From assembly GCF_000332975.1 (NCBI RefSeq), contig NZ_BANR01000030.1, forward strand, positions 1 to 44,472: a stretch of 44,472 bases of DNA, written 5' to 3'. The notes under the pieces are model-generated. The model did no database searches and was not told where the DNA came from. It was given only the letters and a program-made list of their open reading frames with translations. Shown piece after piece: positions 1-6,765 of this stretch. Made by a program: the position numbers and the translations under genes. Every line of letters begins with the position of its first letter. Within the stretch, counting starts at the first letter, position 1. This stretch comes from Gordonia aichiensis NBRC 108223. GTDB lineage: Bacteria > Actinomycetota > Actinomycetes > Mycobacteriales > Mycobacteriaceae.

Positions 1-476
1 GAGCCACCAAACGCTGGCGGTAATCCACCAGCGCCGCCCGGTCCGTAAACCCTGATCGTCTCACCGAGATTGTCGTCATGGGCTCGATTAGGAACATTTC
101 CCGCCAGCAGGAAGAAGTTGAAGTAGTCGGCAAGATGGTCAGCATGGAGATGAGTCAGAAAGATTGCTTGCAGGGATCGAAATCGTAGTCCTGAACGCAC
201 ATACTGCGTTGTGGCTCCACGCCCACAGTCGACAATGTAGGTTTTGCCCTCGACAGTCACGGCGGTCGAGATGCCGGTGCGCGTCGGACTCGGTGGAGGT
301 CCCGCTTGTGTACCGAGCAGCACAGCTCCCAACTTTACATCTTCCGTCGAAGGTTTCGACGCCGGCGCAGCCGTGGTAACAGTCGTCGTACTCGATGAAG
401 CGCACGCTGCGAAACCACCAATGGCCGCCAGACCGCCCAGTCCGGCGACTACCGAACGCCTACTTAACTGCGCCAC
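1..476 (-). CDS. Metallo-beta-lactamase-fold hydrolase with Tat/lipoprotein-like signal, 5' part only
   Basis: The gene reads leftwards and runs off the window edge, so only about 158 N-terminal residues are seen. From the GTG at 476 the protein begins VAQLSRRSVVAG, a twin-arginine motif, followed by a hydrophobic Gly/Ala stretch ending in GGFAAC, which resembles a lipobox. A Ser/Thr/Ala linker follows. The body then shows the metal-binding motif of the metallo-beta-lactamase superfamily, FLTHLHADHLADY (HxHxDH), preceded by the strand-forming segment TYIVDCGRGATTQY. Family knowledge suggests an exported zinc hydrolase of the ribonuclease Z/arylsulfatase-like type acting on an ester. The substrate cannot be told. 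An in-frame ATG at 542 would add 22 residues; GTG is preferred because it places the RR motif close to the N terminus as signal peptides require. The fold is confident and the specific function is not. Confidence 0.8.
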   Translation of the reverse strand, partial: MAQLSRRSVVAGLGGLAAIGGFAACASSSTTTVTTAAPASKPSTEDVKLGAVLLGTQAGPPPSPTRTGISTAVTVEGKTYIVDCGRGATTQYVRSGLRFRSLQAIFLTHLHADHLADYFNFFLLAGNVPNRAHDDNLGETIRVYGPGGAGGLPPAFGG

Positions 477-1069
477 GGAGGTGTGAGCCTCGTCCGCAAT
501 CGAATTGTTTTGCGAGAAGACTGCATTGCACGAGCAGCACATATTGGTTACGAACCTCAATTCACACAACAGGTAGCCGCATCACGTAAAGCGATACCGA
601 TCCACCCGTAAGCCAGGAAGGACGAATAGCAGTAGACCTGGTGATTTACTATTGATTCGTCAGCACGTTGTATTTGTGTTCGGATTATCCCCCTGTTGCT
701 GCGATAACCCGAGAATGGACATTGGAACCATAACCTCCGAAGGTCGTCAGACCTCAAGGACTATCGCCGCCCGTTCACGCCACCGACACTGCTTTGCACA
801 AATCAGACAGGCCGGACCAACCCGAGGCCCAGGAGGTACTCGAAAGTTCCCAGAGAGAACTCTCAAGATGTTCCGCCACGACGAGACGTACGCTCCTGTT
901 CTCCGACAAACACAGGTCCAGCCCACCCCCACCGCACGTCACCCGGTTATCGCATGCCACCACCGGCGTGCAAAGGCGACAAGCTCCTGCGACACCCGGA
1001 TCACCCTCACGCGACGGCCAGCGCACCGACTACCCTGTGCGAAGCATCGGCACGACAGGAGTGAACCCG
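477..1069. other. Intergenic region between divergent genes
   Basis: This stretch of about 590 bases separates the leftward hydrolase gene from the rightward hydroxypyruvate isomerase gene. Long frames cross it, but none has a recognisable protein, a good ribosome binding site or actinobacterial codon bias. The part from roughly 500 to 760 looks lower in GC than the flanking genes. A TATTGATTCG element near 648-657 resembles one arm of the TetR operators found further right but has no matching second arm. Promoters for both flanking genes presumably lie here, but I cannot place them. Confidence 0.5.
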
Positions 1070-1882
1070 GTGGACACCAGACGGCTGACGGTGAACTGCT
1101 CGATCCTCTTCACTGAACTCCCGCTCCTGCGCCGGCCGCAGGCAGCGCGCGACGCCGGCTTCGACGCCGTCGAGTTCTGGTGGCCGTTCGGCGCCGCGGT
1201 TCCGTCGGACTCCGATGTAGCCGCGTTCATCGCCGCCGTGCAGGACGCCGGGGTTCGGCTGACTCACCTCAATTTCGCGGCGGGTGATCTGTCGGCGGGA
1301 GAGCGAGGATTGCTCTCCCATCCCGACACGTCCGGCGAGTTCAGGGACAGCGTCGAGGTCGCCGTCGGGATCGGACAACGGCTCGGCACTGTGGGTTTCA
1401 ATGCGTTGTACGGCAACCGAGTCGACGGTCTCGACTCTGCGAGACAGGACGCGATCGCCACCGAGAACCTGGCATTCGCCGCCCGTGCGGCTGCCACCAT
1501 CGGCGCCGACATCCTCATCGAGCCGCTCAGCGCGATTCCCGACTATCCGCTCCGTAGCGCCGACGACGCGATCGCCGTCGCGCACCGGGTTCTCGGCGAT
1601 CACGGCATCGACAACGTCTTGCTGCTCGCCGATCTCTATCACCTGGCGGTCAACGGCGAGGATCTCGATCGAGCACTCGCCCAGCACGCTGACCGGATCG
1701 GCCACGTGCAGCTCGCCGACGCCCCTGGCCGTGGTGAACCCGGCACCGGCACAATCGATCTCGGTCGGCATCTGCACACACTCGACGACGCCGGCTACAC
1801 CGGATGGCTGAGTCTCGAATATCGCCGCACGCTGCCCGACCCGTTCGGATGGCTCGCAGGCTTCGCGATCGAGCCGCGGTGA
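1070..1882 (+). CDS. hyi: Hydroxypyruvate isomerase
   Basis: This 270-residue TIM-barrel enzyme is predicted to interconvert hydroxypyruvate and tartronate semialdehyde in the cytoplasm. The N terminus (LTVNCSILFTELPLLRR, then AGFDAVEFWWPF) and the motif HVQLADAPGRGEPGTG near the C terminus are typical of the Hyi family. ILIEPLS carries the probable catalytic glutamate. I chose the GTG at 1070 because AGGAG at 1057-1061 sits eight bases upstream and the resulting N terminus matches the family. An ATG 92 codons upstream only adds unrelated low-quality sequence. The next gene, a tartronate semialdehyde reductase, starts 27 bases downstream, so the pair forms an operon for glyoxylate or hydroxypyruvate use. 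No glyoxylate carboligase gene is visible nearby. Confidence 0.9.
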   Translation: MDTRRLTVNCSILFTELPLLRRPQAARDAGFDAVEFWWPFGAAVPSDSDVAAFIAAVQDAGVRLTHLNFAAGDLSAGERGLLSHPDTSGEFRDSVEVAVGIGQRLGTVGFNALYGNRVDGLDSARQDAIATENLAFAARAAATIGADILIEPLSAIPDYPLRSADDAIAVAHRVLGDHGIDNVLLLADLYHLAVNGEDLDRALAQHADRIGHVQLADAPGRGEPGTGTIDLGRHLHTLDDAGYTGWLSLEYRRTLPDPFGWLAGFAIEPR

Positions 1883-1909
1883 ATCCACACCACATGAAGG
1901 GCAGAACTC

Positions 1910-2794
1910 ATGACACGTATCGCGTTCATCGGTCTCGGCGTGATGGGCAGTCCGATGTCGATCAACGCCGTCCGCGCGGGGCATCGCGTCGTCGGATACA
2001 ACCGCACACCCTCACGCGCTGCTGCCCTCGTCGACGCCGGTGGTCGGGCTGCGGACTCGATCGCCGACGCCGTCGCGGACGCAGACATCGTGGCCACGGT
2101 GTTGCCCGACTCCCCCGACGTCGAGAAGGCACTGACCGCCCCTGACGGCGTATTCGCGCACGCTGCGCCCGGAACCGTCGTGGTCGATTTCTCCACGATC
2201 CAACCTGACGTCGCCCGTCGAATGGCGCAGTTCGCCGACGACGGTGGGCAGGCTTTTCTCGACGCGCCGGTCTCGGGCGGCGAGGAGGGTGCGATCAACG
2301 GCGACCTGTCGATCATGGTCGGCGGCTCCGACGAGGCATTCACCAAGGCAGCACCGCTGTTCGACGCCGTCGGCTCCACCATTGTGCATGTCGGCCCAAG
2401 TGGCAGTGGACAATTGGTCAAGGCAGCGAATCAACTGATCGTCGCTGCCAACATCGAAGCACTCGCCGAGGCGATCGTCTTCCTCGAGGCGCACGACGTC
2501 GAGACGACGAAGGCCGTGCGAGTGCTCTCCGGGGGCCTCGCGGGATCCGCCGTTCTGGACCACAAGGCACAACGCATGATCGATCGTGATTTCCATCCCG
2601 GAGGTCGGATCGACCTGCACCACAAGGATCTCGGAATCGTCGCCTCTGCCGCTCGAGACGCGGGACTCGCTCTCCCGATCAGTTCACTCGTAGCAACGTT
2701 GATGGCGTCGGCTCGAGCGAACGGGGACGGCGGACTCGACCACAGCGCACTGTTCCGCGGCGTCGAACGGCTGTCGGGACGACTCGACGACTGA
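1910..2794 (+). CDS. garR: 2-hydroxy-3-oxopropionate (tartronate semialdehyde) reductase
   Basis: This 294-residue protein belongs to the beta-hydroxyacid dehydrogenase family. It is predicted to reduce tartronate semialdehyde to D-glycerate with NAD(P)H. The N-terminal Rossmann motif GLGVMGSPM is at residues 8-16. The substrate motif DAPVSGGEEGA is at about 119-129, and the catalytic lysine lies in GSGQLVKAANQ near residue 170. A C-terminal KDLGI motif is also present. The length is normal for GarR/GlxR. It directly follows hyi and would remove the product of that enzyme. Other members of the family, such as 3-hydroxyisobutyrate dehydrogenase, look similar, so the pairing with hyi is what makes the tartronate assignment likely. 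The gene converges on the TetR-type regulator, with 31 bases between the two stop codons. Confidence 0.88.
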   Translation: MTRIAFIGLGVMGSPMSINAVRAGHRVVGYNRTPSRAAALVDAGGRAADSIADAVADADIVATVLPDSPDVEKALTAPDGVFAHAAPGTVVVDFSTIQPDVARRMAQFADDGGQAFLDAPVSGGEEGAINGDLSIMVGGSDEAFTKAAPLFDAVGSTIVHVGPSGSGQLVKAANQLIVAANIEALAEAIVFLEAHDVETTKAVRVLSGGLAGSAVLDHKAQRMIDRDFHPGGRIDLHHKDLGIVASAARDAGLALPISSLVATLMASARANGDGGLDHSALFRGVERLSGRLDD

Positions 2795-2825
2795 CGAATC
2801 GCCGAGTCGCGAGGACCGACAATCA

Positions 2826-3446
2826 CTACTGCAGAGCGCCACGTGCAAGACCGAGTTCGTTCTCCATCGCACGACGCACGAGGCGACCTCGATCGGGCGC
2901 GCCGGCGTAGTGCACCAACGCATGTGAATTGACGCCGTCGATCATTCCGAGAAACTGCCACGCGACGTCGGCGGCATCGTCTGTCGAGAACTCACCGGTC
3001 TCGACCCCTTCGGCGATGAGGTTCTGCACCAGCACCTGCCAGTCGCCCATCACCTCGCGCACTGCTGCGGCCAGTGACTGGTTGACACGACCGAGGCTGA
3101 AAGCGTCCGCCCATGCAATCGTGACGTCGTCGCGCCCCGGCTCGGTGAGGGTCTGGATCAAACGCCGCAGTTTGCCGATGGCGGACGGGTCACTCGACAA
3201 GAGATCCGCGATCTCCTCGATCTCCGCGCCGGTGATGACAGTGAACGTCGACGCGACGAGTTCGTCCATACTCGGCGCATAATGCGCAACGAGCGCCGGT
3301 GCAACGTCGGCCCGCGCCCCGATGGACCGCAGCGTAAGCGCGGGAAGCCCGTCGGTGCGTGCTACCTGAACTGCAGCGGAACGGATCTCGGCGGCACGCT
3401 CCTGCGGAGACTTGCGGGGTGCTCGCGCACGACTCTTCGAGACCAT
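2826..3446 (-). CDS. TetR-family transcriptional regulator with BetI-like C-terminal domain
   Basis: This is a repressor-type protein of 206 residues when started at the ATG at 3446, where AGGG lies just upstream. A longer frame starting at 3506 adds 20 residues that would overlap the dyads and is less likely. The N terminus is basic (SKSRARAPRKSP). The helix-turn-helix follows at about residues 40-65 (LTLRSIGARADVAPALVAHY). The C-terminal half, including FLGMIDGVNSHALVHYAG, resembles the BetI-type ligand-binding domain. It is divergent from the agmatine deiminase gene, and the region between them carries three dyads of one pattern. This suggests it represses itself and the deiminase-amidase operon. 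The ligand is unknown; agmatine or a polyamine is a guess from context. Confidence 0.88.
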   Translation of the reverse strand: MVSKSRARAPRKSPQERAAEIRSAAVQVARTDGLPALTLRSIGARADVAPALVAHYAPSMDELVASTFTVITGAEIEEIADLLSSDPSAIGKLRRLIQTLTEPGRDDVTIAWADAFSLGRVNQSLAAAVREVMGDWQVLVQNLIAEGVETGEFSTDDAADVAWQFLGMIDGVNSHALVHYAGAPDRGRLVRRAMENELGLARGALQ

Positions 3447-3467
3447 CACCCTGCGATCATCACGCCT

Positions 3468-3485
3468 GTTGATCACGTAGTCAAC
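3468..3485. promoter_or_regulatory. Putative TetR operator 1 (GTTGA-N8-TCAAC)
   Basis: An inverted repeat with five-base arms and an eight-base spacer. It lies 22-39 bases upstream of the regulator's start codon, centre to centre 22 bases from operator 2, which would put both on the same face of the helix. It shares the TTGA-N8-TCAA core with the other two dyads. Confidence 0.6.
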
Positions 3486-3488
3486 GGC

Positions 3489-3508
3489 TATTGATCGTGC
3501 GCTCAATA
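3489..3508. promoter_or_regulatory. Putative TetR operator 2 (TATTGA-N8-TCAATA)
   Basis: A perfect inverted repeat with six-base arms and an eight-base spacer, between the divergent regulator and agmatine deiminase genes. Its arms are identical to those of operator 3 although the spacers differ, which argues for selection on the arms. It probably overlaps the regulator's own promoter and would allow autorepression. Confidence 0.7.
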
Positions 3509-3523
3509 ATTTTGACGTTCCGC

Positions 3524-3552
3524 TTGACCACGCCTCCTGGACCGCTTACCGT
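3524..3552 (+). promoter_or_regulatory. Candidate promoter of the agmatine deiminase-amidase operon
   Basis: TTGACC at 3524-3529 and TACCGT at 3547-3552 are separated by 17 bases, matching a sigma-70-like promoter. The predicted transcription start, a few bases further on, falls inside operator 3, so a bound repressor would block initiation. Confidence 0.5.
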
Positions 3553-3557
3553 TTAGC

Positions 3558-3577
3558 TATTGATTGTCTGATCAATA
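3558..3577. promoter_or_regulatory. Putative TetR operator 3 (TATTGA-N8-TCAATA)
   Basis: A perfect six-base-arm dyad, 69 bases from operator 2 and 15 bases before the deiminase start codon. It overlaps the predicted transcription start of that gene. GATCAATA in the right arm and TATTGATT in the left arm match operator 2 closely. Confidence 0.7.
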
Positions 3578-3592
3578 ACGAGAGGCCACACC

Positions 3593-4627
3593 ATGCCCTG
3601 GACGATGCCCGCCGAGACCGCTCCGCACGAACGAGTGTGGATGGCCTTTCCCCGTGCCAATACAACCCTGGCCGAAAGCGCCGCCGATGCGGAGACGGCG
3701 TACGCGGCGTGGAGCACGGTGGCCAACACGGTCGCCGAGTTCGAGCCGGTCACGATCGTCGTCGACCCGACAGAGGTCGCGCGCGCCCGTGCCCTGCTCT
3801 CTGGCGAGGTCACGATCGTCGAGGCACCGCTCGACGACGCGTGGATGCGCGATATCGGGCCAACCTTCGTCGTGGACGAGAACGGCCAACTCGGTGCTGT
3901 CGCATGGACTTTCAACGGCTGGGGTGCACAGGAGTGGGCCGAGTGGACCAATGATCGTCAGATCGGCCGGTTCGTTGCGGGACAGGCGGGCGTGCCCGTC
4001 GTCAGTTCCATGCTGGTCCAGGAGGGCGGTGCCATCCACGTCGACGGAGAGGGAACGGTGCTGGTCACCGAGACGGTGCAACTCGACCCTTATCGCAACC
4101 CCTACGCCACACATCAGACAATCGAGGCAGAACTTGAACGGACACTCGGCGCACAAAAGGTCATCTGGGTCCCCCGCGGCCTGACGCGGGACTACGAACG
4201 GTTCGGTACTCGTGGGCACATCGACATGGTCGCGACGATTCCCTCCCCCGGCACGCTGCTCCTCCACCACCAACCGAATCCCGACCATCCCGACCATGCC
4301 GTCACCAAAGGACTTCGCGAGTTCTTCGCGCATACGACCGACGCGGCCGGACGCACGTGGAACATCGTCGACCTTCCTGCGCCCGCGACGATCCGCGACT
4401 CAGAAGGCTTCGTCGACTACAGCTACATCAATCACCTCGTCGTCAACGGCGGTGTCGTCGCGTGCGGCTACGGCGAACCTGAGGCCGACGCACAAGCAGC
4501 CGAGATCCTCGAGTCGGTCTATCCCGGACGCCGGGTGGTAACAATCGATGCGCGCGAGATCCTCGCGCGCGGCGGCGGAATCCACTGCATCACTCAGCAA
4601 CAACCAGCCGTCGGCAGCCGGTCATGA
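3593..4627 (+). CDS. aguA: Agmatine deiminase / peptidyl-arginine-deiminase-family protein
   Basis: This 344-residue enzyme is predicted to hydrolyse agmatine to N-carbamoylputrescine and ammonia in the cytoplasm. Family landmarks are WMRDIGPTF at residues 84-92, EGGAIHVDGEGT at about 144-155, GHIDM at 208-212 (His209 and Asp211), and the catalytic cysteine Cys332 in GGGIHCITQQQP. Agmatine deiminases usually have Asn in GGNIHC, where this protein has Gly. The length is normal. A GAGAGG sequence lies about seven bases before the ATG. The stop overlaps the start of the amidase gene by four bases (ATGA), so the two are translationally coupled. Three dyads upstream point to control by the divergent TetR protein. 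Activity on free arginine or another guanidino compound cannot be excluded. Confidence 0.85.
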   Translation: MPWTMPAETAPHERVWMAFPRANTTLAESAADAETAYAAWSTVANTVAEFEPVTIVVDPTEVARARALLSGEVTIVEAPLDDAWMRDIGPTFVVDENGQLGAVAWTFNGWGAQEWAEWTNDRQIGRFVAGQAGVPVVSSMLVQEGGAIHVDGEGTVLVTETVQLDPYRNPYATHQTIEAELERTLGAQKVIWVPRGLTRDYERFGTRGHIDMVATIPSPGTLLLHHQPNPDHPDHAVTKGLREFFAHTTDAAGRTWNIVDLPAPATIRDSEGFVDYSYINHLVVNGGVVACGYGEPEADAQAAEILESVYPGRRVVTIDAREILARGGGIHCITQQQPAVGSRS

Positions 4628-6663
4628 CCGCGGTCACGAGCACTCCGCCGCTGGTCGAAGCGTCGATCGCCGAGCTGAGCGAGGCTTTGGAAACGGGTGC
4701 GGTCACCAGCGTCGAGCTCGTCGCAGGATACCTGAACCGCATTGCTCGCTACGACCGACACAGCTTGGCACTCAACGCGATTCCGGTCCTGAACCCCGCC
4801 ATGTTCGACGAGGCTCGTGCCTCCGACGAACGTCGCGCCCGTGGCGAGACGCGTGGACCGCTCGACGGCATTCCTTACACCGCCAAGGACAGCTACCGCG
4901 TGCGCGGACTCACTGTGTCGTCGGGATCGCCCGCGTTCGCTCACCTGGTTGCCGGGTCAGATGCCTTCGCCGTCGAGCGCTTGCGCGAGGCGGGAGCGAT
5001 CTGTCTCGGTCTGACCAACATGCCGCCAATGGCCAACGGTGGGATGCAACGTGGCGTCTACGGGCGCGCCGAGAGCCCCTACAACAGCGAATATCTGGCA
5101 GCTGCCTACCTGTCGGGTTCGTCAAACGGCTCCGGCGCCTCCACTGCGGCGAGCATGGCGGCATTCGGTCTGGGCGAGGAGACATGGTCGAGTGGCCGCT
5201 CCCCGGCATCGAACAATGCCTTGATCGCATACACACCATCGCGTGGGGTCATCTCGGTGAGAGGCAACTGGCCGCTCACACCAACGATGGATGTGGTTGT
5301 GCCGCATACTCGAACCGTCGACGACATGCTCGCCCTGCTCGACGTTCTCGTCGCCGACGACCTCGACACGCGCGGTGATTTCTGGCGCACACAGCCGTGG
5401 GTCGAGTTGCCCACGGCGTCTTCGGTGCGCCCGGCGTCGTATCTGGATCTGCGCGATCAGCATGCGCTGCAGGGCAAACGGTTCGGGGTACCACGCGTGA
5501 TCCTCGGCGACGACCCCGACGCCGGCTGGCCGATCACACCACGCCCGTCGGTCATCGAATTGTGGAATCGCGCCCGCGCCGACCTCGAAACTGCAGGAGC
5601 AGAAGTCGTCGACGTTGATTTTCCTGCCCTCACCAACTACGAACTCGACCGCGCCGACGCTCGGGACGGTTACGCGCGGGGAATCCTGCCCGAAGGGTTC
5701 TTCGACGCCGAGATGTGGGACCTGACAATGTGGTCGTGGAACGACTTCCTCCAGGCCAATGACGATCCGGCGCTGAACCGTCTCGTGGATGTCGACGGTT
5801 CACTGATCTTCCCACTCGCCGACGGCACCATTCCCGATGAGTTGCACGGATATTACGCGCGCTACAACCTCGACATCAGCCAGTATCCGCAACGGGCAGC
5901 CGACGGCATTCGGGAGTTTGATGACATCCCCGACCTCGCCGCCGGAGTTCGTGGGCTGGAGGAATTGCGTCGCATCGATCTCGAGGACTGGCTCGACGAA
6001 CTGGGACTCGATGCACTCGTCTGCCCTTCCGCGCTGGACGTCGGCGCAGCCGATGCAGATGTGAATTCCACCTCGCACGAGCGTGCAATGGCCAACGGCG
6101 TGTGGGTGTCGACCGGAAACACGATGATCCGCCACTACGGTATCCCGACGGTCAACGTCACCATGGGGACGATGGCTGATATCGGTATGCCGGTGAACCT
6201 CACCTTCGCCGGGCGCGCTTACGACGACAACGCACTGCTTGCGTACGGGTGGGCGTACGAACAGCTGTCCAGACGACGGGTCGCCCCTCCTACGACGCCC
6301 GAGCTGCCACCTCTGCAGCGCCAGAGCGAGGTGCCGCAAAGCAGCGTGGCCGGGCAAGCAGTTGGCGAAGCTACCGCTACCGCAATCGAACTCAGTGCCG
6401 CTACGGGTTCCGACACCCAGACCGCCGTCATCGACATCACCGGCTCATCCGACGGCACCCTGTTGCAACTGTTCGTCAACGGAGAGGCAGTTGCATTCGA
6501 CCGCGACGGCGACAAATTCTCCGCCTCGGTCGAGATCCCCGCGATCGAACTCCGCCGCCAGCATTCCCAATGGCGTCTGCCTTACGGAGCTATCGTGATG
6601 GCCGTTGCAACGACGGCCAGTGGCGTTGCGACCGGTCAGTACGTGGTGGTCGGCGGCATCTGA
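4624..6663 (+). CDS. Amidase-signature-family hydrolase with C-terminal extension
   Basis: This 679-residue protein has an amidase-signature core. Expected catalytic elements are the lysine in GIPYTAKDS near residue 90, the serine-rich loop SGSSNGSGAS near 160-170, and the nucleophile region ETWSSGRSPASNN near 185-197. The usual GGSxGG and GSIRxPA motifs are altered in the way seen in divergent amidases of actinobacteria and fungi. A Pro-rich linker near residue 550 leads to an extra domain of about 120 residues that looks beta-rich (for example GTLLQLFVNGEAVAF). Being coupled to agmatine deiminase, it may hydrolyse N-carbamoylputrescine, a job normally done by the nitrilase-family AguB. That is inference. 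No signal peptide is visible. It is much longer than typical amidases of 450-500 residues. Confidence 0.82.
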   Translation: MTAVTSTPPLVEASIAELSEALETGAVTSVELVAGYLNRIARYDRHSLALNAIPVLNPAMFDEARASDERRARGETRGPLDGIPYTAKDSYRVRGLTVSSGSPAFAHLVAGSDAFAVERLREAGAICLGLTNMPPMANGGMQRGVYGRAESPYNSEYLAAAYLSGSSNGSGASTAASMAAFGLGEETWSSGRSPASNNALIAYTPSRGVISVRGNWPLTPTMDVVVPHTRTVDDMLALLDVLVADDLDTRGDFWRTQPWVELPTASSVRPASYLDLRDQHALQGKRFGVPRVILGDDPDAGWPITPRPSVIELWNRARADLETAGAEVVDVDFPALTNYELDRADARDGYARGILPEGFFDAEMWDLTMWSWNDFLQANDDPALNRLVDVDGSLIFPLADGTIPDELHGYYARYNLDISQYPQRAADGIREFDDIPDLAAGVRGLEELRRIDLEDWLDELGLDALVCPSALDVGAADADVNSTSHERAMANGVWVSTGNTMIRHYGIPTVNVTMGTMADIGMPVNLTFAGRAYDDNALLAYGWAYEQLSRRRVAPPTTPELPPLQRQSEVPQSSVAGQAVGEATATAIELSAATGSDTQTAVIDITGSSDGTLLQLFVNGEAVAFDRDGDKFSASVEIPAIELRRQHSQWRLPYGAIVMAVATTASGVATGQYVVVGGI

Positions 6664-6713
6664 ACGACCGGGCGAGCTTTCTTGGTGAGCACGACGCTCG
6701 GCGACCACTCCTG

Positions 6714-6739
6714 CCCCGCCACCTGGTGTGGTGGCGGGG
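6714..6739. terminator. Bidirectional hairpin terminator candidate
   Basis: CCCCGCCACC at 6714-6723 pairs perfectly with GGTGGCGGGG at 6730-6739 around a six-base loop. It lies between the convergent amidase and HNH genes. There is no T-tract, as is common in high-GC actinobacteria. Confidence 0.65.
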
Positions 6740-6765
6740 TGGGGTGGCGGCGAAAAATGCGTCTG

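Noticed and set aside
640..670. Possible fourth TetR operator before hyi
   Set aside because: Only one arm (TATTGATT) is present; there is no TCAA arm eight bases on.
652..1116. Long open frame upstream of and into hyi, apparently a 154-codon gene
   Set aside because: Composition is Arg/His/Thr/Pro-rich with no domain, it has no ribosome binding site, and it overlaps the well-supported hyi start.
1007..1984. 325-codon minus-strand frame opposite hyi and garR
   Set aside because: Asp/Arg/Val-rich antisense frame with no domain, typical of shadows in GC-rich genes.
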